Shown here: piece after piece, positions 37,307 to 45,616 of the stretch
Layout: the number at the start of each line of letters is the position of its first letter
Position numbering within the stretch: position 1 is the stretch's first letter
NCBI RefSeq assembly: GCF_016901735.1
Contig: NZ_JACLZC010000009.1
Span: 1 to 64,000 of the forward strand
Direction: 5' to 3'
Length of the DNA: 64,000 nt
DNA from: Pseudoflavonifractor phocaeensis
Lineage (GTDB): Bacteria > Bacillota > Clostridia > Oscillospirales > Oscillospiraceae
Notes under the pieces: generated by a model
The model's input: only the letters and a program-made list of their open reading frames with translations
What the model was told of the DNA's origin: nothing
Databases searched by the model: none
Program-made: the position numbers and the translations under genes

Positions 37307-38416
37307 ATGAAGATTCGGGCTACATGGAAAAAGCGGATATGGGGAATGGCACTGGCGCTTTGCATCACGCTCCCAGCGCTTGCCCAGCCTGCTTTGGCTG
37401 CGGAAGAATATATACCCGGCAATCCCCGCTGGTCAGGCTACAAAAATCAAGTGCAGTGGGATAAGCCGGAAAACGCCGGTTCCAGCGACAGTTTCGAGTA
37501 CGAGGCTCATCTGCTTCTCGAAGGCGAGGTGTTGGAAAACCAGACGTCGGAGATCCAGCCCTATGTCTTTTTCTCATCCGATACCGTGACCCTGCCGCAG
37601 GAGGAATACACCATCCGGGTGCGTGCCCGGTGGATTATGATCGTCGGGGATCCGGACGGCCAATATATGGTAGCCGATGTTGGGGACTGGGGGCCCTGGG
37701 CCTCCAGCGGCCCGGAAGCAGACGGGCCGGCCCCTGCTGCGGCTGGCTCCGGGAAGGTGGAACTCACCTTTCCGGATAACGGCGTGTCCGTCTCCCTCCA
37801 AGCGGATTTATCGGAGGATGCAGAGCTCTATGCCGATACAATGGCGGCGGAAAGCCTGCTCTGCGCCGATCCCGGACTGGAAGCCCAGCTGCCAGGGCTT
37901 TTATCGGTCTATGAGATTTCGATCCGGCAAAGCGGCAGACGGCTGGAGCTGGGGGACATTCCGATAGAGATCCGCATCCCCTTAAATGATCATCTGAAAA
38001 GCCAAAGCCATCATCAGGCGGTTTATCTCGGTGAGGAGCCGGAGCCTCTTGAAACCGTTTCCGAGGGCGACGCTTTGATTTTTGAAGCCCCTTCCCCGGG
38101 GCGGATCGCTATCCTCGGATCCGACAAGCCCTTTGTGCCGGTAGCCGCTTCCTCGGATAGCCCACAGTCTGAAGCGTCTGGAACTGCTTCCATGGAAAGC
38201 AAAACCCCGGAAACCTCCGCTCAGGCGTCCGATGGCAACGGCTCTGAAGAACCAGTCTCACCGGACAGTCCGCAGGCAGAGGAACCCGAACCGGAAAAGG
38301 ATGACGGCGAAACTTCCTATATGGCGGTTGGGCTGATCGTTGCCGCAGCAGTTGCAGCAGGGGTTACGGCTTTTATCCTCCTTGCACGCAGAAAAAAAGC
38401 ATCATCTCATAAATAG
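37307..38416 (+). CDS. Surface protein with C-terminal membrane anchor (cargo operon gene 7)
   Basis: A 369-residue exported protein: signal peptide ending ALAQPALA, then a domain resembling fibronectin type III (NPRWSGYKNQVQWDKPENAGS, later YTIRVRARW), a second beta-rich domain, a Ser/Pro/Glu-rich stalk (about residues 275-335) and a C-terminal helix VGLIVAAAVAAGVTAFILLA followed by RRKK. The type I topology places the domains outside the cell. AAAGGAGG lies upstream; the 74-base gap from gene 6 contains a weak hairpin (GGCGCGGG...CCCGCGCC). Confidence 0.7.
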   Translation: MKIRATWKKRIWGMALALCITLPALAQPALAAEEYIPGNPRWSGYKNQVQWDKPENAGSSDSFEYEAHLLLEGEVLENQTSEIQPYVFFSSDTVTLPQEEYTIRVRARWIMIVGDPDGQYMVADVGDWGPWASSGPEADGPAPAAAGSGKVELTFPDNGVSVSLQADLSEDAELYADTMAAESLLCADPGLEAQLPGLLSVYEISIRQSGRRLELGDIPIEIRIPLNDHLKSQSHHQAVYLGEEPEPLETVSEGDALIFEAPSPGRIAILGSDKPFVPVAASSDSPQSEASGTASMESKTPETSAQASDGNGSEEPVSPDSPQAEEPEPEKDDGETSYMAVGLIVAAAVAAGVTAFILLARRKKASSHK

Positions 38417-38512
38417 GATGAGACTATCAGAACCATACAAACATCGGGATACCATGCCATTGTATCCTGTCCAGCTTTATCCCCGGCAAAGCCGGAAAAA
38501 GGAGGAGAGCTC

Positions 38513-39934
38513 ATGAAGAGACTGATTGCAGTGTTGCTGACCATTTGCATCGCTGCTGGATTGCCCGTAGCGGCATTCGCGGAAAACGGACCGTCTTCCG
38601 GAGAATGGAGCAGCGCCTGGATTCAACTGATTCAAGGAGAAGAAGCGCAGCTTCTATTCAGCAGCAGCGAGCCGGCTGTCGAAGTAGCGGGAGCGGCCTA
38701 TGATCGTGAGACCAACACCATCACGCTGACCAACTACAATCACCCGAACACCAGTTTGAACACCAATGAAATGGGAGATGATTTGAAGCTGAAGTTAGTT
38801 GGGGAAAACCATATTTCCGCTCTTGTTGTGTGGGGATTCGGATGGGGTGGAAGCTTGGAAATCATCGGGGACGGTTCGCTGATTATCAATGAGACCAAGA
38901 AATCTCCCATTGCGATACGGTTTATGGCAGAAGGGACGAAAGGTGTTCTCAAAATCGGTCCGGAAGCTACGCTGACAGCATATAGAGGTTCCGACGCCGA
39001 ATATTATTCCGCAGCGTTTGTGGGTTCTATTTCCAGCAGTTTTCCCTTGCAGGGCAAGCTGGCAGTAGAACCAATTCTGACAGATGACTCCGGCATGGAA
39101 GAAGAGGCCTGGCTTGGAGAAACTGTCATAAAGGAAAGCGAATACACCGCCGATGTTGAACTTGCTTCCAAAAAAGGCGATAATCGGCTCTATGGTATCC
39201 GGGTTCTTGAGCCTGATGAGGTCATTACTGAAGGGCAGGTGGATATTTTTGAACTGATCCCTGCCGCCGGGCTTCCAAGTGGAAATGAGTATCTCGCTGT
39301 CAGCGTCGCTACCCTCCGCCAAGACAGATGGCCGGAGGAATACACCAAAGACCCTGAAAACAAACTAATGACCCTAAGACAGTCTGAGTTATCCAGCATG
39401 GGGGCCATTGAAAAGGATGGAGAAACATTCTTTTGGGGCACGGACGGTTTGAAAGAAAGCGAAGAGTATCCTAAGGAGTACATGTATTCCGTCTATCGGA
39501 GCATCATGGAAATCCCAATCACAGATGCATGGAGCGGCGAGACGGCACCTGCAAAGCTTGTAGTTCCTGTGGACGGCCTAAGGAACCTCACCACCGATCA
39601 AAGCGCGGTTCCGGAGGATTATCGGCCTGAAATTGAAAAAACAGGTATGTATAGTTATTACTGCACAAATGATGTGATTCAGATATCCCCATCTGGAGAT
39701 GCCGCCGCCGTTTCAGCCGGAAGGGAAAATGTAGATCCCGTCGACCCGGCTGACGGGGAATCCATTTCCCCGCCGGCAGATCTGCCGGAAGAGTATGAAA
39801 ACGGATGGACAGTGCTCTCCATTGCCGCCGCCATTTTCTTAGCCGCAGTAGTGACACTGGCTTTTTTCGTTTTGGTTCGCAGGAAAAAGGCTTTAGAAAA
39901 AACAGAAGGAAAGGATGTGGGCCGCGATGAGTGA
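38513..39934 (+). CDS. Surface protein with beta-helix-like domain and C-terminal anchor (cargo operon gene 8)
   Basis: A 473-residue exported protein. Signal peptide cleaved after LPVAAFA. Residues 60-150 have the pattern NTITLTNYN...LKLKLVGENHISAL...SLEIIGDGSLIIN, as in DUF4353-like carbohydrate-binding or beta-helix surface domains of Firmicutes. A C-terminal helix (VLSIAAAIFLAAVVTLAFFVLV) with RRKK anchors it. GGAGGAG precedes the ATG. Its stop overlaps gene 9 by 8 bases. Stalk and anchor resemble gene 7. Confidence 0.7.
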   Translation: MKRLIAVLLTICIAAGLPVAAFAENGPSSGEWSSAWIQLIQGEEAQLLFSSSEPAVEVAGAAYDRETNTITLTNYNHPNTSLNTNEMGDDLKLKLVGENHISALVVWGFGWGGSLEIIGDGSLIINETKKSPIAIRFMAEGTKGVLKIGPEATLTAYRGSDAEYYSAAFVGSISSSFPLQGKLAVEPILTDDSGMEEEAWLGETVIKESEYTADVELASKKGDNRLYGIRVLEPDEVITEGQVDIFELIPAAGLPSGNEYLAVSVATLRQDRWPEEYTKDPENKLMTLRQSELSSMGAIEKDGETFFWGTDGLKESEEYPKEYMYSVYRSIMEIPITDAWSGETAPAKLVVPVDGLRNLTTDQSAVPEDYRPEIEKTGMYSYYCTNDVIQISPSGDAAAVSAGRENVDPVDPADGESISPPADLPEEYENGWTVLSIAAAIFLAAVVTLAFFVLVRRKKALEKTEGKDVGRDE

Positions 39935-40841
39935 CCGCAGAAAACCAAAATGGAGTTTATTCATTCCCGTTCTCCTGTGTCTGACCGTCCTGGCTGGGTG
40001 TGGAGAGTCGGCAGAAAAAATAACAGAAAATTCGGATACAGGATCTGTCGTGGAATCCTCGACAGGCTCTCCGAAACTGCAGGCTTCTGACCCGCATGAA
40101 GTGCCATCCTCTGATGCGGAGGAACCGGATGCGCAGGAGGAATGCCAAATCTACACTGCCATCATAAACAGCTCCTATGGGCTGATAGACGCGACTCTGG
40201 CCAATCCGGAGACCATTTCATCGGCCAGGATCGATGTGTTTGATTTAGTTTCTCAAAAGGCTTTCTATGAAGACATCTTTGGTGAAGGCATTTCCAGGGA
40301 GGAGATCGATACCGGGCATTACAGCGCGATGTATGATAATTTTGTGCCCGATTTCGAAGCATATTGGGCGGCCAACGGCGAGGGGAGCCATCCGGATTTT
40401 GAGATCACCCTGACCATTGAGCGGACCGATGGAGAAACGGAAACCTATGTGGCCGAGCATATGGGCGGAAGCCCCGAGTTTCGCTGCTCCTATGACCCGG
40501 ATACTGGTATGGTGGAAATCCGGTTGTATGAGTTTAAAGGAGAGGACTTCCTCCCCGTGGTGTGCGGTGCGCCGGAAGACGCGGTGGGTAAAACTGTCAG
40601 TGTGACGGTGCTGGCGGATGGTCAGCCCATCCCTCAGGAAAACTACGCAGTTGACGGTGAAACGGAGGAAACCGAGATTTCCTCTTGGGATAATCCGGAT
40701 GAACGTCAGACTATAACGCAATATATCACAGTTGTCACCGCTTTGCTCCCTCCGTCTGTTTATGCTGAAGCCAAGACGAGCGTCGTGCTGGACATGGAGC
40801 TCAACGGGCACCGGTTTACCTACACAAGCCCAATCGCATAG
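39927..40841 (+). CDS. Lipoprotein of unknown function (cargo operon gene 9)
   Basis: A 304-residue lipoprotein with lipobox VLAGC (Cys near residue 23) and a Ser/Glu-rich linker to about residue 70. The rest is a beta-rich domain (IYTAIINSSYGLIDATLAN..., FEITLTIERTDGETETYVAEH) without a recognised family. Last gene of the cargo operon. Confidence 0.7.
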   Translation: MSDRRKPKWSLFIPVLLCLTVLAGCGESAEKITENSDTGSVVESSTGSPKLQASDPHEVPSSDAEEPDAQEECQIYTAIINSSYGLIDATLANPETISSARIDVFDLVSQKAFYEDIFGEGISREEIDTGHYSAMYDNFVPDFEAYWAANGEGSHPDFEITLTIERTDGETETYVAEHMGGSPEFRCSYDPDTGMVEIRLYEFKGEDFLPVVCGAPEDAVGKTVSVTVLADGQPIPQENYAVDGETEETEISSWDNPDERQTITQYITVVTALLPPSVYAEAKTSVVLDMELNGHRFTYTSPIA

Positions 40842-41212
40842 ACGGTGACTCTTATCCTTGGAAACGAGGTTTCAAAAAGATTCGGGGCCTGCAAAGGCGT
40901 ATGCCGGCGGCATAACTATGATTCAATGAAACCTCTTTGTAAAGACCTGAAAATGTCTTCGCCTCTAGCCACCTTTCCGCATACCACCATCACCGTTCTG
41001 TAAATCACCGAATGATGATTTGCATTCTGTTTACAGTAGTGTTTTTCACTGTTTGCACAACCATTGATCGGGAAGTGCGGATTTTAGAGCGCCCTCTGAG
41101 CCGAACAATAAAAAATGAACTTCGATTTTTTGCGTTCGTGCGTTCCTTCGTTCCAAAGGCTGCACCCGATTAGGAACGCATGAACGCACGAACAGAAAAT
41201 TTTGATGTTCCG
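40842..41212. other. Intergenic region with two inverted repeats, candidate replication origin
   Basis: 371 bases between convergent units, no gene. Two structures are seen: CTGTAAA/GAATG...CATTC/TTTACAG (40998-41036) and GTTCGTGCGTTC (41134-41145) with its exact complement GAACGCACGAAC (41182-41193), the latter flanked by further GTTCC/GGAAC. It is next to the element's helicase and primase genes, so an origin for the excised circle is possible. A terminator role is less likely because no T tract follows. Confidence 0.4.
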
Positions 41213-42508
41213 TTACAACTCCATAGGCGAGAGCAGAACATAAATGCCCATATATCCCCGGCACCGTTTTCCACCGCCGATGTGTAGATTGTTGACCGGC
41301 TCCAAATGGTAGCGTTCAGCATTTTGGCTAAGCTGGTTTGCGAAGCTCTTTGGTGACAGTGGGTTTTCGGCGTTGTCCTCGCACCACCGCTTATAGGCTG
41401 CATACAGATTTTTGGTGCTGGCTTCATAATCGGCCTTGAATGCCACATAACCCTCAGAATCGAGAAAGTCCAGAATGTTGTTGGCATCCCGAACTGCGGA
41501 AGTGATATTGTCCTTGGCTCTCTGGCTGATGGTAAAGTGATAGTGATTGGCGATCAGCCGCCGCAATCCCTCCAGCATCCAGAGGAAGATTCCCTCTTTT
41601 TCGGCAATCAATTTCTCAGCAAGAAACGGGTCATCGAACCGATCCACAGGCTTATCTTTGGTGGTCAGAATGATCTGACGGCGAAAGAAACCATCGCTGC
41701 GGTCATGAAGTGCAGTCAATGCCCCGTTGCCAAAGCAGAGGAAACGCACATAAAGCAGCCCCTGATAGCTCTGTTCTCTCTTCCGTTCCAAATCCATCCG
41801 CAGTTCTGCTGTCACGATGGATTTTACATAGTTGGTCTTGGTCAAGGCATTCATGTCCAAATCATCGTCCAGCATGAGCAGCTTGCCCTCCAGGTCGGCT
41901 CTGGCAAAACGACTGTTCTCTACTTTCTGGATGGAAGTGGTGTTCATGTTGAGCCCGAAAATGGCGTTCATCACCACACCGATGCGGCTTTTGCCCTCGC
42001 CTCCCTTGCCAATCAGCATGAGCATTTTCTGGCCCTTGGTGGAGGGGATTAGACAATAGCCCAGATACTCCTGCAAGGCGGGAATATCCTCCAGTTCCAA
42101 CAGTTCTGAAAGGAAGTGCAGCCAGTGTTCCGGTGCAGGAGCATCTGCCCGATAGGACACCGGAAGGCGGTTGCCACAATACTCTTTTTCCTCCGTAAAG
42201 GTGCCATCCAGGAAACAAGTGCCGTTCGCCACATGGATGCGGTCACATTGCAGGGTCAACGGTTCTGTGTATGCCGCCAGCTTCAACGCTTTGATTATCT
42301 GCTCCACCGTCTGTGCGACCTTGGCGTGAAGCCAGGGCGAGATTTCCTCATAAATCGTGCGCTTCAATTTGCTCTCATCGGGCAATGGGCCATCCACAGT
42401 ATAAAAGCGGTCGTTGATACAGCGCATGGGATGCTGGGACAGGAAATCCCGGCAGTATTCCGGTTCGACGATTTTCCCCTTATCATCAATCCAAACAGGG
42501 TTATTCAT
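41213..42508 (-). CDS. Phage/plasmid P4-type primase-helicase (D5 family)
   Basis: SF3 replicative helicase of 431 residues. Walker A GKGGEGKS, Walker B LLMLDDDLD and the sensor region VRFLCFGNGAL are visible. The N-terminus is a D5_N-like domain, the C-terminus a winged-helix region (SPKSFANQLSQNAERYHLEPV). It is translationally coupled to the primase gene upstream (8-base overlap). Together they would replicate the excised element. Confidence 0.88.
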   Translation of the reverse strand: MNNPVWIDDKGKIVEPEYCRDFLSQHPMRCINDRFYTVDGPLPDESKLKRTIYEEISPWLHAKVAQTVEQIIKALKLAAYTEPLTLQCDRIHVANGTCFLDGTFTEEKEYCGNRLPVSYRADAPAPEHWLHFLSELLELEDIPALQEYLGYCLIPSTKGQKMLMLIGKGGEGKSRIGVVMNAIFGLNMNTTSIQKVENSRFARADLEGKLLMLDDDLDMNALTKTNYVKSIVTAELRMDLERKREQSYQGLLYVRFLCFGNGALTALHDRSDGFFRRQIILTTKDKPVDRFDDPFLAEKLIAEKEGIFLWMLEGLRRLIANHYHFTISQRAKDNITSAVRDANNILDFLDSEGYVAFKADYEASTKNLYAAYKRWCEDNAENPLSPKSFANQLSQNAERYHLEPVNNLHIGGGKRCRGYMGIYVLLSPMEL

Positions 42509-43097
42509 GGTATCGCTCCTCTCTCAGGCGGGTCTGTAATTTGCAGATGTATCCGTTTGCCGTTAGTTCACTCACGACTTCGCCTCGTTCATAGGAATCG
42601 CCTTGCAGCAGAATGTCCAGCTGATACTCTGCCCAGGGCAGACGGTGGCAGGCTTCCACAAACCGCTCGTCCAACACATCTTCCGGCGCTTGCGGTGCAT
42701 ATTGCCTTTCCCAATCCAGGAGCAACCGCCGATACTGGTTCAAAACAGAAAAGCACAGCTGCTCGTTCTCACGAAGCTGCTGTGCTTTGGTTTTGTGCTT
42801 TAATTTTTGGCGAATTGATTCTGGCAAGGGCTTGTCCAGTACAAGGTGAAAGTCCGATGCCAGTTTTCGTGCCGCATCATACAGCCGAAGGTCAAACAGT
42901 TTGGCAGTCAGGTCGATCACGTCCCCGTGTTCCCCGCAGGCAAAACAGTGGTAGTGGTCATCCGATACATACAGGCTCGGATGACGGTCATTGTGGAACG
43001 GGCACAGCGCCATGCCATAGTGGTTGACATCGATTCCATACACCTGCGCTGCTTCCCGTGTGTTGATGCCTGTTTTCACCACTTCAAACAGATTCAT
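42501..43097 (-). CDS. CHC2 zinc-finger primase-like protein
   Basis: A 198-residue protein opening with a DnaG-type zinc finger: CPFHNDRHPSLYVSDDHYHCFACG (Cys-His-Cys-Cys). It lacks the TOPRIM catalytic core of full primases, so it probably supplies template recognition to the adjacent helicase. ATG 43097 is preferred because GGAGGG precedes it; the five-codon longer start overlaps that site. Confidence 0.85.
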   Translation of the reverse strand: MNLFEVVKTGINTREAAQVYGIDVNHYGMALCPFHNDRHPSLYVSDDHYHCFACGEHGDVIDLTAKLFDLRLYDAARKLASDFHLVLDKPLPESIRQKLKHKTKAQQLRENEQLCFSVLNQYRRLLLDWERQYAPQAPEDVLDERFVEACHRLPWAEYQLDILLQGDSYERGEVVSELTANGYICKLQTRLREERYHE

Positions 43098-43186
43098 ACA
43101 AATTCCCTCCATTTCCTTTTTGATGGGGCAGTTTTCTCACCCCTCTGTATAGGTTATGGGGAAAATCGAAAAAAACAGGCGAATGG

Positions 43187-43261
43187 CATGACAAGCCGTT
43201 TTCAAAAAACATGACAAGAATTTAATTGTGTGCTATTATGAAAATAGAAAAACATGACAGG
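43187..43261 (+). repeat. Three direct repeats CATGACA(A/G)G around the DUF6076 promoter
   Basis: CATGACAAG at 43187-43195 and 43210-43218, CATGACAGG at 43253-43261. The second contains the -35 of the promoter and the third abuts the ribosome site, an arrangement expected of a regulator's binding sites. Confidence 0.55.
43211..43239 (+). promoter_or_regulatory. Promoter of the DUF6076 / sigma-like operon
   Basis: ATGACA (43211-43216), 17 bases, TATTAT (43234-43239), 31 bases before the ATG at 43271. Confidence 0.6.
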
Positions 43262-43270
43262 AGGGAGAAG

Positions 43271-44386
43271 ATGGATCAGATTATCAACCATGCGGTTTTA
43301 TCGCTGGATTTCTGGCAGGACACCGTGACCTATGAGGGAAGTACCATGCCCACGGGAACCATTGGCTGCGAGGTGCTGAACATCCCGGACAGCACCATTG
43401 AGAAGCTGGATACTCCCTGCAATGTGCTGAACCGGCTGCTTCAGGGGATGAACACCGGTTCCGTAGATATGGAGCTGCTTCCGCAGGTGCAGCAGGCCGC
43501 TGGCGAGATTATCTCCTTCTTGCAGGCAACGCCGCCATTCTCCCATCTGGATCGAGGCTATTTTGAGCAAAAGCTGGCCGTCATCTTTTCCGAAGAATCT
43601 ATGGAGGATGCAAAAGTCTATTTGCAGCTCACTCAGCCGGAGCAGTTAGTCTGCGCTCTGACCGGACAGCACGGCAAGGCAACGCTGCTCGTCCGGGTAG
43701 CGCAGGTGCTGGGGCATTTGAGCTATTCTCTAAGGCAATACAAGGAAGCCTTGACGAAATTTGCGGAGCGGTTGAATGAACCAGGCTATGACCGCACTCC
43801 AGATGGTTATGCAGCGATGTTCGGACAGTTCTTCAGAAGCGAACCAACTTTATCGCTGGAAAATCCATCTTGGATGACTCTGACCAATGCTTCGGTGCAG
43901 TATGTGTCCGCTACTCGGCCCGGGAAAATGGAGCCTCAGCTGGTCAAGCGGATGCACTATGTTTCTTTTGTGGGAATGTTCCGCTCTGACCTGTTCGAGG
44001 GGCTTTGCGTAGGCCACGCCCCCAAGAAATGCCCCATCTGCGGCAGATGGTTTCTCACCATTGACGCACGGCACACCAAATACTGCGGCGGGCTGGCCCC
44101 CGGCGACCAGCGTGGACGGACGTGCCGACAAATCGGCAATCTGAGAGGCCGGGAACAACGTGAGCTTGCGGATGACCATCCTATCAAGGCGATTTATACC
44201 CGCCGTATGAACACCATCCTGCAAAGCACCCGCCGGGGAAAGTTGGATGAAGAGACGGCAGCAGCTATGAAAAAGCTGGCAAAGGATAAGATGCTCCGTG
44301 CGCTTTCAGATCAGCGTTATGCCAGCACTGTCTATGAGCGGGAAATGACTCAGCAGGCACTTTTGGAAGCGGTACAAAAGAAATGA
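43271..44386 (+). CDS. DUF6076-like zinc-finger protein
   Basis: A 371-residue protein of unknown function seen in clostridial mobile elements. A helical N-terminal two thirds is followed by a treble-clef/CGNR-like finger: KKCPICGRWFLTIDARHTKYCGG...GRTCRQIGN. ATG 43271 follows AGGAGGG. It is 32 bases upstream of the sigma-like gene on the same strand and divergent from the primase. Confidence 0.75.
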   Translation: MDQIINHAVLSLDFWQDTVTYEGSTMPTGTIGCEVLNIPDSTIEKLDTPCNVLNRLLQGMNTGSVDMELLPQVQQAAGEIISFLQATPPFSHLDRGYFEQKLAVIFSEESMEDAKVYLQLTQPEQLVCALTGQHGKATLLVRVAQVLGHLSYSLRQYKEALTKFAERLNEPGYDRTPDGYAAMFGQFFRSEPTLSLENPSWMTLTNASVQYVSATRPGKMEPQLVKRMHYVSFVGMFRSDLFEGLCVGHAPKKCPICGRWFLTIDARHTKYCGGLAPGDQRGRTCRQIGNLRGREQRELADDHPIKAIYTRRMNTILQSTRRGKLDEETAAAMKKLAKDKMLRALSDQRYASTVYEREMTQQALLEAVQKK

Positions 44387-44418
44387 GCAGCGAAACATCA
44401 GAAAGGCGGTGAGGGAAA

Positions 44419-45606
44419 ATGGATACAGCGTGGACATGGGAGCTGCCCGGCCACTGTGCAAAATACAGTTTTCTGACGGAACCCAAGGGCTTGACCATGC
44501 GGGAAGTGGAACGCATCTTTCAGCTTGACCCGGAACCGCCTGTTCGGGAAAGCCTGAATGATTACATCATGGAGGCTGTGCAGAACCGTGAACAGCGCTG
44601 GTTTTCCTTTTTCCTTCACCGCTATGAAAACCGGCTCAATGGCCGTGTTCGCCGTTTCCTGCTGCGGGAGGGGCTGGATCGCTATGACCCGGAACGCTTT
44701 TTGGACTATAAAATGGGCTGTGTACTTGCCATGCTGGATTGTCTGTGGGAATACGATCCCGCACAAGGGGCAGATTTTCTGACCTATGCCCACCATTTTA
44801 TCGGGAACGCCCTTTTGATCTGCCGGATGCAGGAGGAGACCGGTTCCTTTGAAAATGTGGATGAGTACAAAGCTGTGCGTGGGATTGCTTGGCTCTATAA
44901 TCAATCCGGTCAGTCTGAACAGGCGGCGATTCAGGAATATGCTCAGAAAAATAGTTGCACCGAGGAAACCGCAGCGAAGTTTTTGGCATTGGCCAAGCAA
45001 AATCGCAGCCGTGTTCCGTTTTATCAGACCGTACAGGATGAGGATAGCGAAGAAACCGGCGAGGATGTCAGCCGGGATGACCACTGGGACTATGCGGAGG
45101 TTCTCTGGAACGGTATCCGGGCTGAAGCTGTCCGAGAAGCATTTGAAAAACTAAATTACCGAGAGCAGACTCTTTTGGAGAAGCGAAACGCCATCTGTAT
45201 GACCTGTGGTAGGGTCAGCCCACTCAGCACCCGGCTGACCTTTGAGGAATTGGCGGTACTTTTTGAGGGCAGCACAGCCAGCGGTGCGGAACGAGCCTAC
45301 CGCAAAGCTGTGGAGCACTTAGCCTGTTTGCTGACAGACGCCGGGGTGCTTCACATGATTCGCCTAAAACGTAAATCCCAGACCAAACGCAAAAAGAAAA
45401 TCGCCGCCGCTGTCTACCTGTATCAGGTGGACAACGACGGCGAATGGGGCGAAATTTCGTTTAATTTTGAAGCTGGAACAGCGGAGATCATTCAGTTGGC
45501 AGAGTGGGATACGACGGTAAGTAAGAAATTTGCACAAAAAGCGATTCAATACATTCTGACCTGTAATGCTAAATTATGTAAAGAAACTACTCTAATATAT
45601 GAATAA
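44419..45606 (+). CDS. Sigma-70-like protein of mobile elements
   Basis: A 395-residue protein with sigma-region-2-like sequence (FLHRYENRLNGRVRRFLLREGLDR...FLDYKMGCVLAMLDCLWEYDPAQGADFLTYAHHFI) and a region-4-like segment (AFEKLNYREQTLLEKRNAI ... LTFEELAVLFEG...AERAYRKAVEHL). The C-terminal ~75 residues, after a basic stretch (RLKRKSQTKRKKK), are unusual for sigma factors. It may direct transcription of element genes. GGCGGTGAGG lies just before the ATG. Confidence 0.75.
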   Translation: MDTAWTWELPGHCAKYSFLTEPKGLTMREVERIFQLDPEPPVRESLNDYIMEAVQNREQRWFSFFLHRYENRLNGRVRRFLLREGLDRYDPERFLDYKMGCVLAMLDCLWEYDPAQGADFLTYAHHFIGNALLICRMQEETGSFENVDEYKAVRGIAWLYNQSGQSEQAAIQEYAQKNSCTEETAAKFLALAKQNRSRVPFYQTVQDEDSEETGEDVSRDDHWDYAEVLWNGIRAEAVREAFEKLNYREQTLLEKRNAICMTCGRVSPLSTRLTFEELAVLFEGSTASGAERAYRKAVEHLACLLTDAGVLHMIRLKRKSQTKRKKKIAAAVYLYQVDNDGEWGEISFNFEAGTAEIIQLAEWDTTVSKKFAQKAIQYILTCNAKLCKETTLIYE

Positions 45607-45616
45607 TTGTCAACAG

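Noticed and set aside
41134-41193. Rho-independent terminator after the helicase gene
   Set aside because: The arms pair over 12 bases, but the loop is 36 bases and no T tract follows on the minus strand.
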